DNA of 63,648 nucleotides, taken from the IMG/VR virus record IMGVR_UViG_3300025141_000080, positions 1 through 63,648 of that record; one strand, written 5' to 3'. A model generated the notes under the pieces. The model worked only from the letters and a program-made list of their open reading frames with translations, was not told the origin of the DNA and did not search any database. Origin of the DNA: a virus. Each line of letters opens with the position of its first letter. The first letter of the stretch is position 1. Position numbers and translations under genes: made by a program. Shown here in pieces: positions 36,801-47,054 of the stretch.

Positions 36801-39800
36801 ATTACTTTTCATTAGAAACATGTTTAGATATGGATGTTCAGAGAACGTCTTCTATTGGTGCAAATACGGATATCTTTGTATATTATGACAGTACATCTAT
36901 GGGTCAGGCAGTTGCAAATAATGCAAAAACTACAATATCAACCTGGACTGCTGGTATGACAGACTGGACAGGAAATTTATATCATATTGTTACTAAGAAT
37001 GAAAGATGGTTATGTAATGTCCAATATCCGTGGACAGGACAAATGAACTGTAGAGGACCATTTAACAATAACTTCAATGACGGAATTACATGGGGGGAAT
37101 GGTCGAATTTCTGTGAATTACCAAATCCAAATTCAGACCCTTATGGACTACCTATGACTATAAGCACTACAAACGATTACAATGCCTCTTACGGTAATGT
37201 CGCGGGTAGTATTATTGGTTGGACCGGAGGAAGTAAAGATGTTTTAAATATTGTTTTACAAGATGAGACGGAGTTCATGTATCATGGAGCTCGTCGTAAT
37301 ATTGGACCAAGTGGTGATGTACTGTGTTATGGATTTGCAAGTAGTAGTACGGGGCCAGGATTTGGGGTTAATGCTCCAGTAGGTGATGTAGAAGACTGGA
37401 ATTCTGGAGCTAATAGTAATTGGGCCATCAGAGGTCCTGCTATTAGAATAGGAATAACCAATCAAGGTTGTCCACCATACCCCATGAAGATTCCTGGATA
37501 TCCAAATACTTTTGAAAATCCATTTAATTCTAATTATGTACAGCCTGGTTCCGCCTATGGAGGTGTATCTGCAGGTGCAGATGGTGTAGGAAATGCATCT
37601 GGACATGGACTAGGTGGAGGATTTCCACGATTTACAGTTTTAAATAGTGGAAGTAATGCCTACCCAATTGGTGGTGGATTGGCTCCTGACCCTACGATTA
37701 CGAGTGTTATTCAACCTACCATCCCATATTCTGCAGATTTTTATACATTTAGACATATATACACTAATTTTGATAACTTTAAGGCGTTTGTTTATCCGAT
37801 TGTTAGAGATAGTCAAGCGGCTAGAACTTCTTTTCCATTACACGTATATGGAGCAATGGAAAGAAATACTGTAGGTCTAGACGTTTTAAAAGTAAACCCA
37901 ACAGTTGACGCTTTAGGTGGTAGTTTCTCTGCTATAACAAAATATAACCCATATTCAGGATTAACGATGTATAAATCCTTATATCCGGACCAAGCTACTA
38001 GTGCAGTTACAATAATTAATACAATTGCTTCTACAGTAACAGGGTATACCGCTACCACATGTTTTATAAGTGGTGCAACTTGGGGACCAGGAACACCAGC
38101 ACTCGTAACTAACCAACCTTCAGGTATTTTTGAATATAGTTGTGATGCAAATGGAGACCCCGCCACCGGAACGGTATGGACTGCTAATTTTGACAGTGCT
38201 GTTGCAGATTTACAAATAAATTATACTGGCATGACAGCAGATGGTAGAAATGAATCAATCTACTCTCTAACCGGTTCTACACCAGAATTTGCAGTTAATA
38301 CTGGAGCTACCGCAAATCAGTTAGCTTGTCAAAATCCACCTAAATGTTTTTATTCAGCGGATACCACATATAAAGTTTATGTGTCTAACGCAGGATTAGC
38401 ACCTGATTTAGGACCAAACGTTCTTACTGCTACTACTAGTATAGAATTAGGAAGATTAGAAATGAATTGTAGTGGATTAGATTCAGGTTTAGAATCTTTT
38501 GGATGGGGATGGCAGCATAATTTAGGACCTACAGGAACAAGAACGCAGACCACCCAACCTAACGGGTGTTCCTTCACTAACGTAACTCAAAACGGAGTGT
38601 CTATAGCTAACAGTAATCCAACCTACTCGAATTCTTCAGGTGTAGTTGGACCATTAGCTGGTAATGATAGTGCATTTTTTACTGGTGATGTGTTCCTTAA
38701 TGACTTAAACAGCTTTTTATCAGGAGATACAGTAGGAGCTGTAACTGGATGTACCATATGTCTACCTACATGTACAGCGGGATGTGAAGATGCAGAAACA
38801 TGGAGCCCCACAAGACAATACTCACAAGGAGATATGGTATTAGGGTATCATGGAGATTGTTTTATAATGATTGAAATGGGCCCATCGTATACCAGCAATC
38901 CAGAATATAATTGGAATAGTGAAAATCCAGGAATAACTAAACAATGGAATAGACTTAATGATGGAATGGGAATTCCATTTCTAGGGGGTAATAATTTTAG
39001 ACCAGCGGATGATTGTACCGATTTTGAAGAAGTGATAATACCAGAAAATCCAGGTGGAACTGGTAACACCACGACAACTTCACCACCTATTTTTAAAGAC
39101 GGTATTTTTAATGTTGGAGGTCAAGATTGTTTTGAATCAAGATACTCCCCTTGTTTAGCTGGAGCTAACCCTTCTAGTAACATATGTGCATGTGATGCAA
39201 TAGATGATAATACTGAATTTGAATATAGAGTTGGTAATATTGTTTGTTGCCCAGAAGGCACATCTGGATACATTGCTGGGGTTAAGTGGATACTTCAAGC
39301 ACAGTCCACAACTGTTCCACCATATAATTGTGGACAACAAATTTTTAGTTACGACTCTTTTTGTGAAAATTATGTTGAAGGGAGTACACCTACTGACGGA
39401 TGCTGGACACCATGTACTGAAATGGTAGCAATGCTTCCGAGCATTACTAGTCAAAATGAATTAAGGAAAGAAACCTTATCATTAATAGTTAATGACCCAG
39501 AAGACCCTTGTAACCCTACTGTTACAGGACAGGGAACATCAGGAAGTCTACCTACTGGCGGAGATGGTGGTAGAGAAGACCCAATTGACCCAGAACCGGG
39601 GTTATGTAATTGCATCTCTAATAATACAACCACATTAGAGTTAAATATGACTCAAATTCCTTGGGGAGATATACCACCTGCGGTTATGAATTTTAGAATG
39701 GGTAATAGTAATCCAGATTACGGTGATACCGATTTAGCTAATAGTTTATATCACGGACCCAATAAATCAAATTGTTATCAAGCTAACATGTCCTTATGTT

Positions 39801-42800
39801 GTTTAACTGACTATTTTAGATTACATGCACATATGTTTGTAAAAGGGTCTACTAATGGGGATGGTTATGTTGAGACTAGAACTTTTGAAATGACCGGTAT
39901 AGATGATAACACTATAGTACAGATTTATTTCATACAAGGGTCAGTTGACTCTGTTGCTAGTCCCCAGAATGATAAGTTATTTTTACATATTCCTACTAGT
40001 GATTTTAATTCCCAAGTTACTAGTGGAACATATGGTACACCTGGTACTTTTGTAAATGCAGGTCAAATTGCGGGAGCAGCGGGATGGTCTACTAATGTAA
40101 ATCAAATTACCATACAAATTCCACAGAATCAACCTAACGCAGGCATTACCGGACCATATATTTTAGAAAGGTTATTTAATGATGTTAACAATGGTTCCAG
40201 CACCTATTTAACTAAAGGAGGTGTTACATGGGATACCTCCCTATCCTCACCAACAGAAGATGATGGATATTGGGAAATGGGGCCACCTGCAATTGCAGAT
40301 GGAGCCATATCAAATTATCAGGTAGGTACTAGTGTTAATAATAATTCTATCACTAAGGTTCTATCGGATGCAAATGGTGGGCCTAATATTAGTACAAATC
40401 CTACCCAAGATTGGCGTACTTATTCATTTAATATAGAATTACAGTTAGACTGCCAAGGTTCTACACCTAATATGGTTGAAATTATACCTCTGGTGCCAGC
40501 TTATAGTGTAGGTACAACCATTAGTACTAGTTCTGCTGTACCGGTTACACAACCATGTCCCGTTAATCCAGCGGCTCTTCCTTTACCAAGAATGGGAATA
40601 GTGCAACCCGAATCCGTCAGTATGTCTACATTACAAGCGAGTGGTGGTGCTGTACGTATAACATTACAAGACATCGTAAACCAAAGCGGAGAGAATTTAT
40701 CACCGTATAATTATGAGATTACCCAATCCCAAGTTTATATTGTAGAAAACACACCCAATTTCAATACTAGTAATGAAATAGAATATAATAACCCAGCTCT
40801 TGCAACCCCGGATGGTGTTAATACTTTTAGACCAACATATAAAACTTTTATAGATAGTAGTGGAAATGAAGTAACTCAACTTAATTGGTTACAAGAAAAA
40901 GCAGATAATTTAGGAGATGGTAAATTAGTTATAAGTTTTGTTGACGAACCACAGAGAGATTCTTTTGAAAGAAATTTAAAAATAAAACAAATAGGTAATG
41001 TAGAAACTACCACAACATCCAACGGGATATACGTCCCACCTGCTAGAGGAGCGAGCAGTACTAGAACCCGTAATAGTATTCCAGGATATAAGACAGAAAA
41101 AATAAAAGATACATATGGAGGTTTAAGTGATTGGATAGTAAGGTCTGTTGGACCTAATTTATTTGGTGACACTAAGGTTATCTATAATGAAAACGGCACA
41201 TTTAATAGTTTCGAAATTAGAAAATCACCAAAAACTCGACAAAAAGTAGGTTGGGCACCAATAGATAATACCAGTAAAGAAATTTTTGCTTCTACTTATA
41301 GTTCGTGGGGAGAATTTAAAGAAGCATTTAAAACCACATCTATAAGTGGTATAACTACGGATGCATATACAGGCTATACTAATTTTAGTGCTTATACCGA
41401 TAGTAGAGGCAATTGTTTGTCTTCAGATTTAGTATTTGATTTACACTTTCCATTTTCTGCATTTACAGGAACAACGGTAGTACCAGTTTACAGACATTAT
41501 TCAGGTGATACATTAATGCCCCAAAGAGTTATTACTGATAGTGAGGGTGTTGACGAATTAGACCCACGAAACCGAAGTTATACATATATTGGAACCAAAG
41601 ACCGTGGTATAACACCAATGATTTTACCACCAGTTTTAGCATATAATGACGGTCCTATTAATTTACCACGTGGACCTGAGAATTATTTATACTATGAAGT
41701 TCCAGAAACAACATCGTATAGATTCCAATACAAAGCTTGTTTATATTTTAATTATGAAGATACGGGTTATTGTGATTACTTAAACAATTATAGAAACTTA
41801 ACCCAAGGAACATTCCCATCAAATGATATGGAATACAAGCAATTAATAAATTCTGCATTAATTTATCAAGGAGGTCCTCTAGATGACAGTAATCTACAAT
41901 ATGCAGAAGGTACAATCGCCAAAACATACACCAACACAGCAAAGTATGGTAGGAAAAACACTCCTACCTTTGGGTTTAATAGTGGTGAAGGTATCCAAAA
42001 CTTTAAAGCCAGAGTTTACTTGGAGAATACTTTATCTGGAACCAGTTCGGCAGTAACTATGACTGAATTTACTGTAGGATTAAACGAATTAAGTTCGCCG
42101 GACGCTAATGAATACTTAACGTTGGAAATCCTACCAACAGATAATGAAACTAATTACTATAATTGTAGTGGAAGTACCAATATCTTTACTAGAAAATTTG
42201 ATATCTATTTGGATAGTGATGTGGTAAACCTTACTAAAGGAGATGTGGTTAAACTAAAATTAGAGACACAATTTATGTGTACTACTAAAAATATTAATAC
42301 AGGATACACTAGTAATATTAAATTATCTTTAGGACAAGACACTTATAGTACTACCGATTGGGTTTACAAACCGTGGTATAGAATTACTCATTACCCATCT
42401 ACCGCTATTACTACAACACAGAAATTTTATTGGAATCCTATAAAAAAAGCAAGAGCAGCAACTTATGTAAGTGGAGGTACCGCAATAAGTGTGGCTGAAA
42501 CAGGAACTTTATCATTAGTGGGAAGAAGAAAGTCTAGTGAGGTAGTATACTCTAATAATGAATTAAACACTGCAAGATTTAATAACTTAACTTTCTTGGA
42601 TATTCCTACTAAAGACTATGTGGGACCATTAACTCTAATTCCTACAACTAAACCTACGAATTATTGGGTAAAGGCAATCGAAAATAGGGAAGACGAAACA
42701 CTTACTCCACGTATTACAGACTACTATATTCAGGCAGACACTATGGTACAAAGAGATTGTATCGGATATAATTGTGATTCTGTTTATTGGAATGTACCAA

Positions 42801-43387
42801 TCTCTGACCACAATCAAATAAACGACCCATTCTCCAATCCACGAAATACTCTTATAGTTCAGAATAGAGTTAGGGTAAAAGGAAAGAATGACGTTACTAC
42901 GGTATATAATGCTTATAATCCTACAGTAGATAACGAAATTTCTAATTATAATGTAACTCCTAACCCAAGAACTACTTTTGATACTATTGAGATTGTAAGT
43001 CAAAATTGTAAGACAGATGAAGATAAAACAATATACTTTAAAGATAATTCACTTATCATTGATGGAAAAGTAGTGGATATTCAATCTAATAGTTATGATA
43101 TTTCTACACCTAGTAATAATCCTTTACGAAAAGAATACTGTAAATGTGGGAGTGATACCTATATAGAAGTAAATCCGAGTTCATTAGAAGGATGTCTTAC
43201 ATGGTGTTGTGCAAATGCACCTAAGAAGGGATATACCAATGATATTTACGGGTGTGCAGAAACAACTGTTACCCAGAGAGAATTTATAAATAAATTAGGT
43301 CCATCATCTATTAATTATGGAGGAGCGACTGATAAACCTAAAGGCGTGGTGTTAGGTAAAGACCCTAAACAACCTAAAATAATATAA
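33899..43387 (+). CDS. Giant 3162-residue tail/baseplate protein
   Basis: The largest gene in the window, 9.5 kb. Residues about 330-480 (EDEKVDQILKIYGRSFDNIKTYIEG, then YRRLLVNTSYLFKTKGTRKG and IEFLLRFVGAPEALIEF) resemble the P2 gpI-type tail-protein segment of large phages, which ties fibres to the baseplate. A vWA-like module starts at DIFVYYDSTSM (Asp997) and resumes at FVYPIVRDSQAARTSFPLHVYGA (1297), ending near GCTICLPTC. Residues about 1635-1690 (W-SPTRQYSQGDMVLGYHGDCF) look like a chitin-binding CBM5/12-type fold. Later parts are Thr/Gly/Asn-rich and Cys-containing. It is probably a fibre-bearing baseplate protein; the C-terminal half is unidentified. It is followed three bases later by the SprB-like protein. 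Confidence 0.75.
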   Translation: MANGYNNIGSGSDTFGDKLVGQQFTDATAQFTLGNFGITSGAKAKDSREFSFGNFSEPITLSTLNFTSTEEARKAASNSLEVFINYDRSKVSNFVLYGSLRDRLRVAVNNVIKNFPAALVFTKLRKNFLTGNTATNIVFDAIENETTLNLELLNVDNPFSIDFTKIGKVYTDPDANPLRNLTQLYGKYSLFIRDQEYPLTFITPTTGNTVTDTLSIEVYGNPFTGQTATTENFYIKPNTHETEEIFNKLEDVEKFLIERDTVPIYTSKFDIPSQTDSGQFVQNTTSITWPSTNNWNLQITGASFNVYLSKLLDVADTFDAYKTNLVSRFLTTASFKEFDTEDEKVDQILKIYGRSFDNIKTYIEGLAYMTNVTYDSKNNIPNEILSNFAHTLGWKTPSAIETEGFLESILKRGNSEYAGEAQTKTPTELNSELYRRLLVNTSYLFKTKGTRKGIEFLLRFVGAPEALIEFNEHVYVAGQKINMNKFNQRMGVISGGSYVEETIINNQFFSAATPTFPPVIVTGYTFGTQPVTIDTTVTRAQFPVSSQGYPLAPTFNENGFFQAGAGWFEETVEHRGKEMVNLATSVFTGNTPNVKTKLNKFSYGEPYLDLYRNFPDTNLGFDIIRTTDNKKSWVYKEDKQSKRLYTFEDRGTRYFTTDERLVINVKNVDLFLNVGQGLTWDVWNMSNKFGCPFGKDPLGAPYPDVDGPDWTQIQIDASKMPFVEFSDQFWQILINVKNRQTIDDGHAGGYPTLLSIYLDYLNSDVACGIPSNKYTYQKMIDYIEGIGDYWIRLVEQFVPATTIWQGGTRFENSEFHRYKYAYKHEPLCDDLECFGSFIECTGPNFNQQLVDGFLGCQGTIFSGATWSNRLTLGGTVYNGSAGGGIYYSSTTLSDIPSTQNWLDDVISILSGITQDISDPNNSLTWYVFDDTPTDPDLPPIDNPKTIIVQGPCSGGTDMWNALNGPDPHYFSLETCLDMDVQRTSSIGANTDIFVYYDSTSMGQAVANNAKTTISTWTAGMTDWTGNLYHIVTKNERWLCNVQYPWTGQMNCRGPFNNNFNDGITWGEWSNFCELPNPNSDPYGLPMTISTTNDYNASYGNVAGSIIGWTGGSKDVLNIVLQDETEFMYHGARRNIGPSGDVLCYGFASSSTGPGFGVNAPVGDVEDWNSGANSNWAIRGPAIRIGITNQGCPPYPMKIPGYPNTFENPFNSNYVQPGSAYGGVSAGADGVGNASGHGLGGGFPRFTVLNSGSNAYPIGGGLAPDPTITSVIQPTIPYSADFYTFRHIYTNFDNFKAFVYPIVRDSQAARTSFPLHVYGAMERNTVGLDVLKVNPTVDALGGSFSAITKYNPYSGLTMYKSLYPDQATSAVTIINTIASTVTGYTATTCFISGATWGPGTPALVTNQPSGIFEYSCDANGDPATGTVWTANFDSAVADLQINYTGMTADGRNESIYSLTGSTPEFAVNTGATANQLACQNPPKCFYSADTTYKVYVSNAGLAPDLGPNVLTATTSIELGRLEMNCSGLDSGLESFGWGWQHNLGPTGTRTQTTQPNGCSFTNVTQNGVSIANSNPTYSNSSGVVGPLAGNDSAFFTGDVFLNDLNSFLSGDTVGAVTGCTICLPTCTAGCEDAETWSPTRQYSQGDMVLGYHGDCFIMIEMGPSYTSNPEYNWNSENPGITKQWNRLNDGMGIPFLGGNNFRPADDCTDFEEVIIPENPGGTGNTTTTSPPIFKDGIFNVGGQDCFESRYSPCLAGANPSSNICACDAIDDNTEFEYRVGNIVCCPEGTSGYIAGVKWILQAQSTTVPPYNCGQQIFSYDSFCENYVEGSTPTDGCWTPCTEMVAMLPSITSQNELRKETLSLIVNDPEDPCNPTVTGQGTSGSLPTGGDGGREDPIDPEPGLCNCISNNTTTLELNMTQIPWGDIPPAVMNFRMGNSNPDYGDTDLANSLYHGPNKSNCYQANMSLCCLTDYFRLHAHMFVKGSTNGDGYVETRTFEMTGIDDNTIVQIYFIQGSVDSVASPQNDKLFLHIPTSDFNSQVTSGTYGTPGTFVNAGQIAGAAGWSTNVNQITIQIPQNQPNAGITGPYILERLFNDVNNGSSTYLTKGGVTWDTSLSSPTEDDGYWEMGPPAIADGAISNYQVGTSVNNNSITKVLSDANGGPNISTNPTQDWRTYSFNIELQLDCQGSTPNMVEIIPLVPAYSVGTTISTSSAVPVTQPCPVNPAALPLPRMGIVQPESVSMSTLQASGGAVRITLQDIVNQSGENLSPYNYEITQSQVYIVENTPNFNTSNEIEYNNPALATPDGVNTFRPTYKTFIDSSGNEVTQLNWLQEKADNLGDGKLVISFVDEPQRDSFERNLKIKQIGNVETTTTSNGIYVPPARGASSTRTRNSIPGYKTEKIKDTYGGLSDWIVRSVGPNLFGDTKVIYNENGTFNSFEIRKSPKTRQKVGWAPIDNTSKEIFASTYSSWGEFKEAFKTTSISGITTDAYTGYTNFSAYTDSRGNCLSSDLVFDLHFPFSAFTGTTVVPVYRHYSGDTLMPQRVITDSEGVDELDPRNRSYTYIGTKDRGITPMILPPVLAYNDGPINLPRGPENYLYYEVPETTSYRFQYKACLYFNYEDTGYCDYLNNYRNLTQGTFPSNDMEYKQLINSALIYQGGPLDDSNLQYAEGTIAKTYTNTAKYGRKNTPTFGFNSGEGIQNFKARVYLENTLSGTSSAVTMTEFTVGLNELSSPDANEYLTLEILPTDNETNYYNCSGSTNIFTRKFDIYLDSDVVNLTKGDVVKLKLETQFMCTTKNINTGYTSNIKLSLGQDTYSTTDWVYKPWYRITHYPSTAITTTQKFYWNPIKKARAATYVSGGTAISVAETGTLSLVGRRKSSEVVYSNNELNTARFNNLTFLDIPTKDYVGPLTLIPTTKPTNYWVKAIENREDETLTPRITDYYIQADTMVQRDCIGYNCDSVYWNVPISDHNQINDPFSNPRNTLIVQNRVRVKGKNDVTTVYNAYNPTVDNEISNYNVTPNPRTTFDTIEIVSQNCKTDEDKTIYFKDNSLIIDGKVVDIQSNSYDISTPSNNPLRKEYCKCGSDTYIEVNPSSLEGCLTWCCANAPKKGYTNDIYGCAETTVTQREFINKLGPSSINYGGATDKPKGVVLGKDPKQPKII

Positions 43388-43390
43388 TTA

Positions 43391-46300
43391 ATGTCCACAA
43401 CAAGTACTTACATACCAGGAGCTCCCTTTATTAGGTCTTATAATGTTTCTCCAACAACACAAGGCGCTAATAATGGTAGTATACTTAATGTGACTATCAC
43501 CGGAGGAACCCCACCTTATAGTGTGGTATGGAATGGAGGAACTCCTCCTGGGTCATATACTACTACTGGTTTGACGTTAACTAGTTTAGCAAGTGCTTCT
43601 TATAGTGGTACGGTAACAGACACCCAATCATCTGCATCTACTACAGTTATAGAAGTACCTGCAACCCCTATAGTGGCCTTTACAGCTTCTACTACGGTGA
43701 GTGCTTGTACTAACAACATCAATAAATTTTGTCAAGTAACCGTGTCCGCTTTTACCCATACTCAATGGCCATTTTATTATGAACTATATAAAGATGGTGA
43801 TTTATTTGAGACTTATGTGGGACGAGAGGTTGGTGATGAGTTTCATGTATTTGATGATTTACCACAAGGATTTTATAGTTTAACCGCTTATGATGGAAAT
43901 ATGGTAAAATATAGAAGCACACCAATAGAAGGAGTTGGTGGATGTGTTGGTGGAGAAATTGCTACTTCATATACAGGATTGTCGGCTGAATATCTATTTA
44001 AAAATTATGATTACTATCAACCCTTCTCTAAAGGTTTTATACAATTTATAAATGGTAGAGGGCCCGGAGCTATTACTGGTGCTACTGTTAATTTTCCTAC
44101 AGGTTTATTAAAAAATGGTACAATAGATGTGGACAATCCATATGCATGGTTCTACACAGGTGATACCGGTAATAGAAAAACAGATTCTACATTTAACTGG
44201 TATATGGGAGTTTCTGCAGCAACTACACAAGAAGGTGTTGATATAGGACCAACAGCTTTGGTATCAACAATAGGGAGTAACAATACAGAAAGTGGAAAAT
44301 TTTATTGGAATCCTTTAATAAATAAATTTGTAGGGTTCGATTGTCTAGATGATACTACTTTTGGGTGGGTTACATTTAACCCATCAACACATAATGGAAG
44401 AAACAACCCAGTTGCTTCTCATTATTATACAGGAAACACATTCACATCTCTAAATCTTAATTCTGCCACATTATATCCCACTGTAACTGGTTTAACTACA
44501 AGTACAACAGGCACTAGTGTTATGTCTTCAGCTTTTATTAATGAATCACGAAACCGATTCACCTCAGCAATTAATAATATCTATCCTGTAGGGATGGTCT
44601 CCCAATGTGAATACACAAATTATGTACATGAAGTGACAATAAATTCTACAGATGGTGATGATGACACCATAGGGTTAATATTAGCAGCGATGAGGGATAA
44701 TGATGGATTATTTGGTCCACTTGGAGCATCATATGAGTTAACTATGTTTTTTCGTAACTCGAGTGTAACAGGAGCTGTTGGAGTAAGATATCAAAACATG
44801 TACGGTAATGCATACGCTTTTACAGGAAACACAAACCCAATTAGCGACTGTTCCCAAGACTCTAAGTGCCCCACACAACCATCGGATATTTTAAGCACCA
44901 CACTTATATCCAATGACATAACTAAAAGTCCTTTTAACGCAACAGCTTATAATATTCAAGGAAGTGTAAGAGTAAGGGTAGAAAGACATGGAGCACTGGG
45001 AGAAAACTTTAAAATACAAATGACCGACCAATTTGGTATAGCAGGAATTCCATTAGGAAGTACAGTAGGTTATAACCCAGCATTTGAGATTAATTTTTCT
45101 TTATTAGATAAGAGTACATGGTCCGGAAATACTGCAAGTGCAGCTAGCTACTCCAACAGTCAAGAGCTACAGAAATTTTTAGGAGCACAAAGAGTAGGGT
45201 ACTACACATCTTCACAAGAGGATAGTAATTGGTACCATATTACATTTACCGGAACTCAAACAACTGTTACTTCAGAACTAGAAGAAGTGGGACCTAATAC
45301 CTCACAAACCTTTGACTTATATTCTTCAGACACAGTAGGATTAGAAATGACAGATACTGTTGGGGTAGATTATAGTAAATCATTTGGCAATGCGGAGGTA
45401 GGAAAGGCCGAAGTACCTAGAATACAACCTACTGTCAAAGTAGAAATGCAAACCACCGAATTTCCGGAAGTAAAAATGACCGGTGCAACTAAAATAGCGG
45501 ATATCACAGAAGATTATACTGTACTCACAGATTCTATTATGACAGGACTAACTAATTGTATAAGTTTTAATTTTGAATGGACTACAAATACCCTAGATAT
45601 GATTAATGGAAATATGTATGCAAAATATAGTATACACCATTACCTCCCAACAGAAAACGAGTTCTCGACTTCCCCTATTTTTACCAGAATTTTTGACAGA
45701 CCAACCGATGTTACTGATTCGTATGTTGGTAGGAAAATAATAGGAAAAAAAATAAGTGTTAGTGATTGTGTGGAAACCCATAAACTTGACCTAGGAGATA
45801 ATTACCAGTTTTTAATAAAACCTAGTTTCATTTATACCGATAAACTAGAAAATATACAAACCACTTCGTGTAACACATATCAACCTTTTACTGCGATGAC
45901 CCACCAAACATGGTATGATAATTTAGATTTAAACGATACTCCATCTAATCAATATGGGATATATAATAAAGAAACTGATTTTTATTTTATAGCACCGTCC
46001 ACACCACCGGAAGCAAATGTAGCAACTAGTAATTTTACATATAGTGATAGTACAGGAAATATAAGATTATACAATCAACAGATAGAGGTCGCTTCGGGAA
46101 GTACGACCGGTACCACAGAAGTACCTTTATTAACTTCTGGTAAAACATATACCGTCGTATTAGACTATGTGACCGCTGGAAGTATACAGATTACATTGAA
46201 TGGATTAACCCTATTTCAAGCTTCTGACAATACTTGGAATGATGGAGATTTTTATTTTAACGGAAGTCAAGTTGTAACTTTTCCACCGGATGTGTTAGAA

Positions 46301-47008
46301 GAGTTTGATGTTATGAATTTATATTATATTCCTGGGGCCACATCCCAATCATATTATATAGAAAATTATACTATTCCTTCCCCAATTCCTACAGGAACTA
46401 CAGCAACTGACGGTAGTGCGAATAGTTTTTATACTAATTTATACTATTATTTCTATCAAACTAAATTAAATCCTAGAGGTAGTATAGGAATGACTTTAAA
46501 CGGAACGAGTTTATTAGATGGCACAGATTTTGTGAGAGTTTCAGGAAGAACATTACAATTTTTAACTTTAACTGAACCAGGAGGAATACAGGAGAATGAT
46601 ATATTAACATTATTTTATGTTACTGATATCACCTTAAGAGGTGTAGCTAATAGACAGATACCAGAGGTAAGTGTAGAATATAACTCTAATCCTATTTTTA
46701 ATGAAAAATTAATACTAGATGTTATAGACTTATCAGGAAATACAGTTCATACGGATACAAAACTATTATCTAAAAATGTATTCGGTATTCAAACTGTAGT
46801 CTTAAACGCTAAAGTACCTAAACCTGGAAACTATGAGTACGAAATAAAATCGGTAAGAGAGTATAAACTATTAAATGGTAAAACTCTTACAAAAATGAAT
46901 AAAACTTCTAGGCATCCATTTGAGATGCCAGCGTCTGTTTTTTATGATGCATCAGGAGCTTTTATAGAAAATAATAATAATACAACTTCTCCTTCCCAGT
47001 ATACATAA
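43391..47008 (+). CDS. Tail fibre-like protein with SprB-type N-terminal domain
   Basis: A 1205-residue protein. Residues about 18-92 match the SprB/PKD-like repeat layout of Bacteroidota surface adhesins: NNGSILNVTITGGTPPYSVVWNGG, then a short hydrophobic LTSL and YSGTVTD. The remainder is Thr/Ser/Asn-rich beta structure. About 850-1100 contains repeated FYFNG, TVVLDYVTAGSIQITLNG and YYIPG/FYVTD motifs suggestive of stacked beta domains. A C-terminal region (VSVEYNSNPIFNEKLILDV, then HPFEMPASVFYDAS) resembles a fibre end. SprB is the gliding adhesin of Flavobacterium, so the domain may mimic or bind host surface structures. Function is inferred. Confidence 0.68.
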   Translation: MSTTSTYIPGAPFIRSYNVSPTTQGANNGSILNVTITGGTPPYSVVWNGGTPPGSYTTTGLTLTSLASASYSGTVTDTQSSASTTVIEVPATPIVAFTASTTVSACTNNINKFCQVTVSAFTHTQWPFYYELYKDGDLFETYVGREVGDEFHVFDDLPQGFYSLTAYDGNMVKYRSTPIEGVGGCVGGEIATSYTGLSAEYLFKNYDYYQPFSKGFIQFINGRGPGAITGATVNFPTGLLKNGTIDVDNPYAWFYTGDTGNRKTDSTFNWYMGVSAATTQEGVDIGPTALVSTIGSNNTESGKFYWNPLINKFVGFDCLDDTTFGWVTFNPSTHNGRNNPVASHYYTGNTFTSLNLNSATLYPTVTGLTTSTTGTSVMSSAFINESRNRFTSAINNIYPVGMVSQCEYTNYVHEVTINSTDGDDDTIGLILAAMRDNDGLFGPLGASYELTMFFRNSSVTGAVGVRYQNMYGNAYAFTGNTNPISDCSQDSKCPTQPSDILSTTLISNDITKSPFNATAYNIQGSVRVRVERHGALGENFKIQMTDQFGIAGIPLGSTVGYNPAFEINFSLLDKSTWSGNTASAASYSNSQELQKFLGAQRVGYYTSSQEDSNWYHITFTGTQTTVTSELEEVGPNTSQTFDLYSSDTVGLEMTDTVGVDYSKSFGNAEVGKAEVPRIQPTVKVEMQTTEFPEVKMTGATKIADITEDYTVLTDSIMTGLTNCISFNFEWTTNTLDMINGNMYAKYSIHHYLPTENEFSTSPIFTRIFDRPTDVTDSYVGRKIIGKKISVSDCVETHKLDLGDNYQFLIKPSFIYTDKLENIQTTSCNTYQPFTAMTHQTWYDNLDLNDTPSNQYGIYNKETDFYFIAPSTPPEANVATSNFTYSDSTGNIRLYNQQIEVASGSTTGTTEVPLLTSGKTYTVVLDYVTAGSIQITLNGLTLFQASDNTWNDGDFYFNGSQVVTFPPDVLEEFDVMNLYYIPGATSQSYYIENYTIPSPIPTGTTATDGSANSFYTNLYYYFYQTKLNPRGSIGMTLNGTSLLDGTDFVRVSGRTLQFLTLTEPGGIQENDILTLFYVTDITLRGVANRQIPEVSVEYNSNPIFNEKLILDVIDLSGNTVHTDTKLLSKNVFGIQTVVLNAKVPKPGNYEYEIKSVREYKLLNGKTLTKMNKTSRHPFEMPASVFYDASGAFIENNNNTTSPSQYT

Positions 47009-47020
47009 AAGGAGAATTAT

Positions 47021-47030
47021 AATATTTATA
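47021..47030 (+). promoter_or_regulatory. AATATTTATA motif before the 818-residue tail gene
   Basis: AATATTTATA lies 24 bases upstream of the ATG at 47055 in a 46-base gap, the largest within the tail-fibre run up to that point. It is the same core as at 12191, 16712, 20482, 20515 and 22886. Proposed as a promoter element by recurrence. Confidence 0.35.
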
Positions 47031-47054
47031 AAATAAAACTAAAATAAAAACAAA

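Noticed and set aside
37256-38166. Minus-strand open frames inside the 3162-residue gene
   Set aside because: They cover known plus-strand vWA-like sequence, have no separate leader and no recognisable domain.
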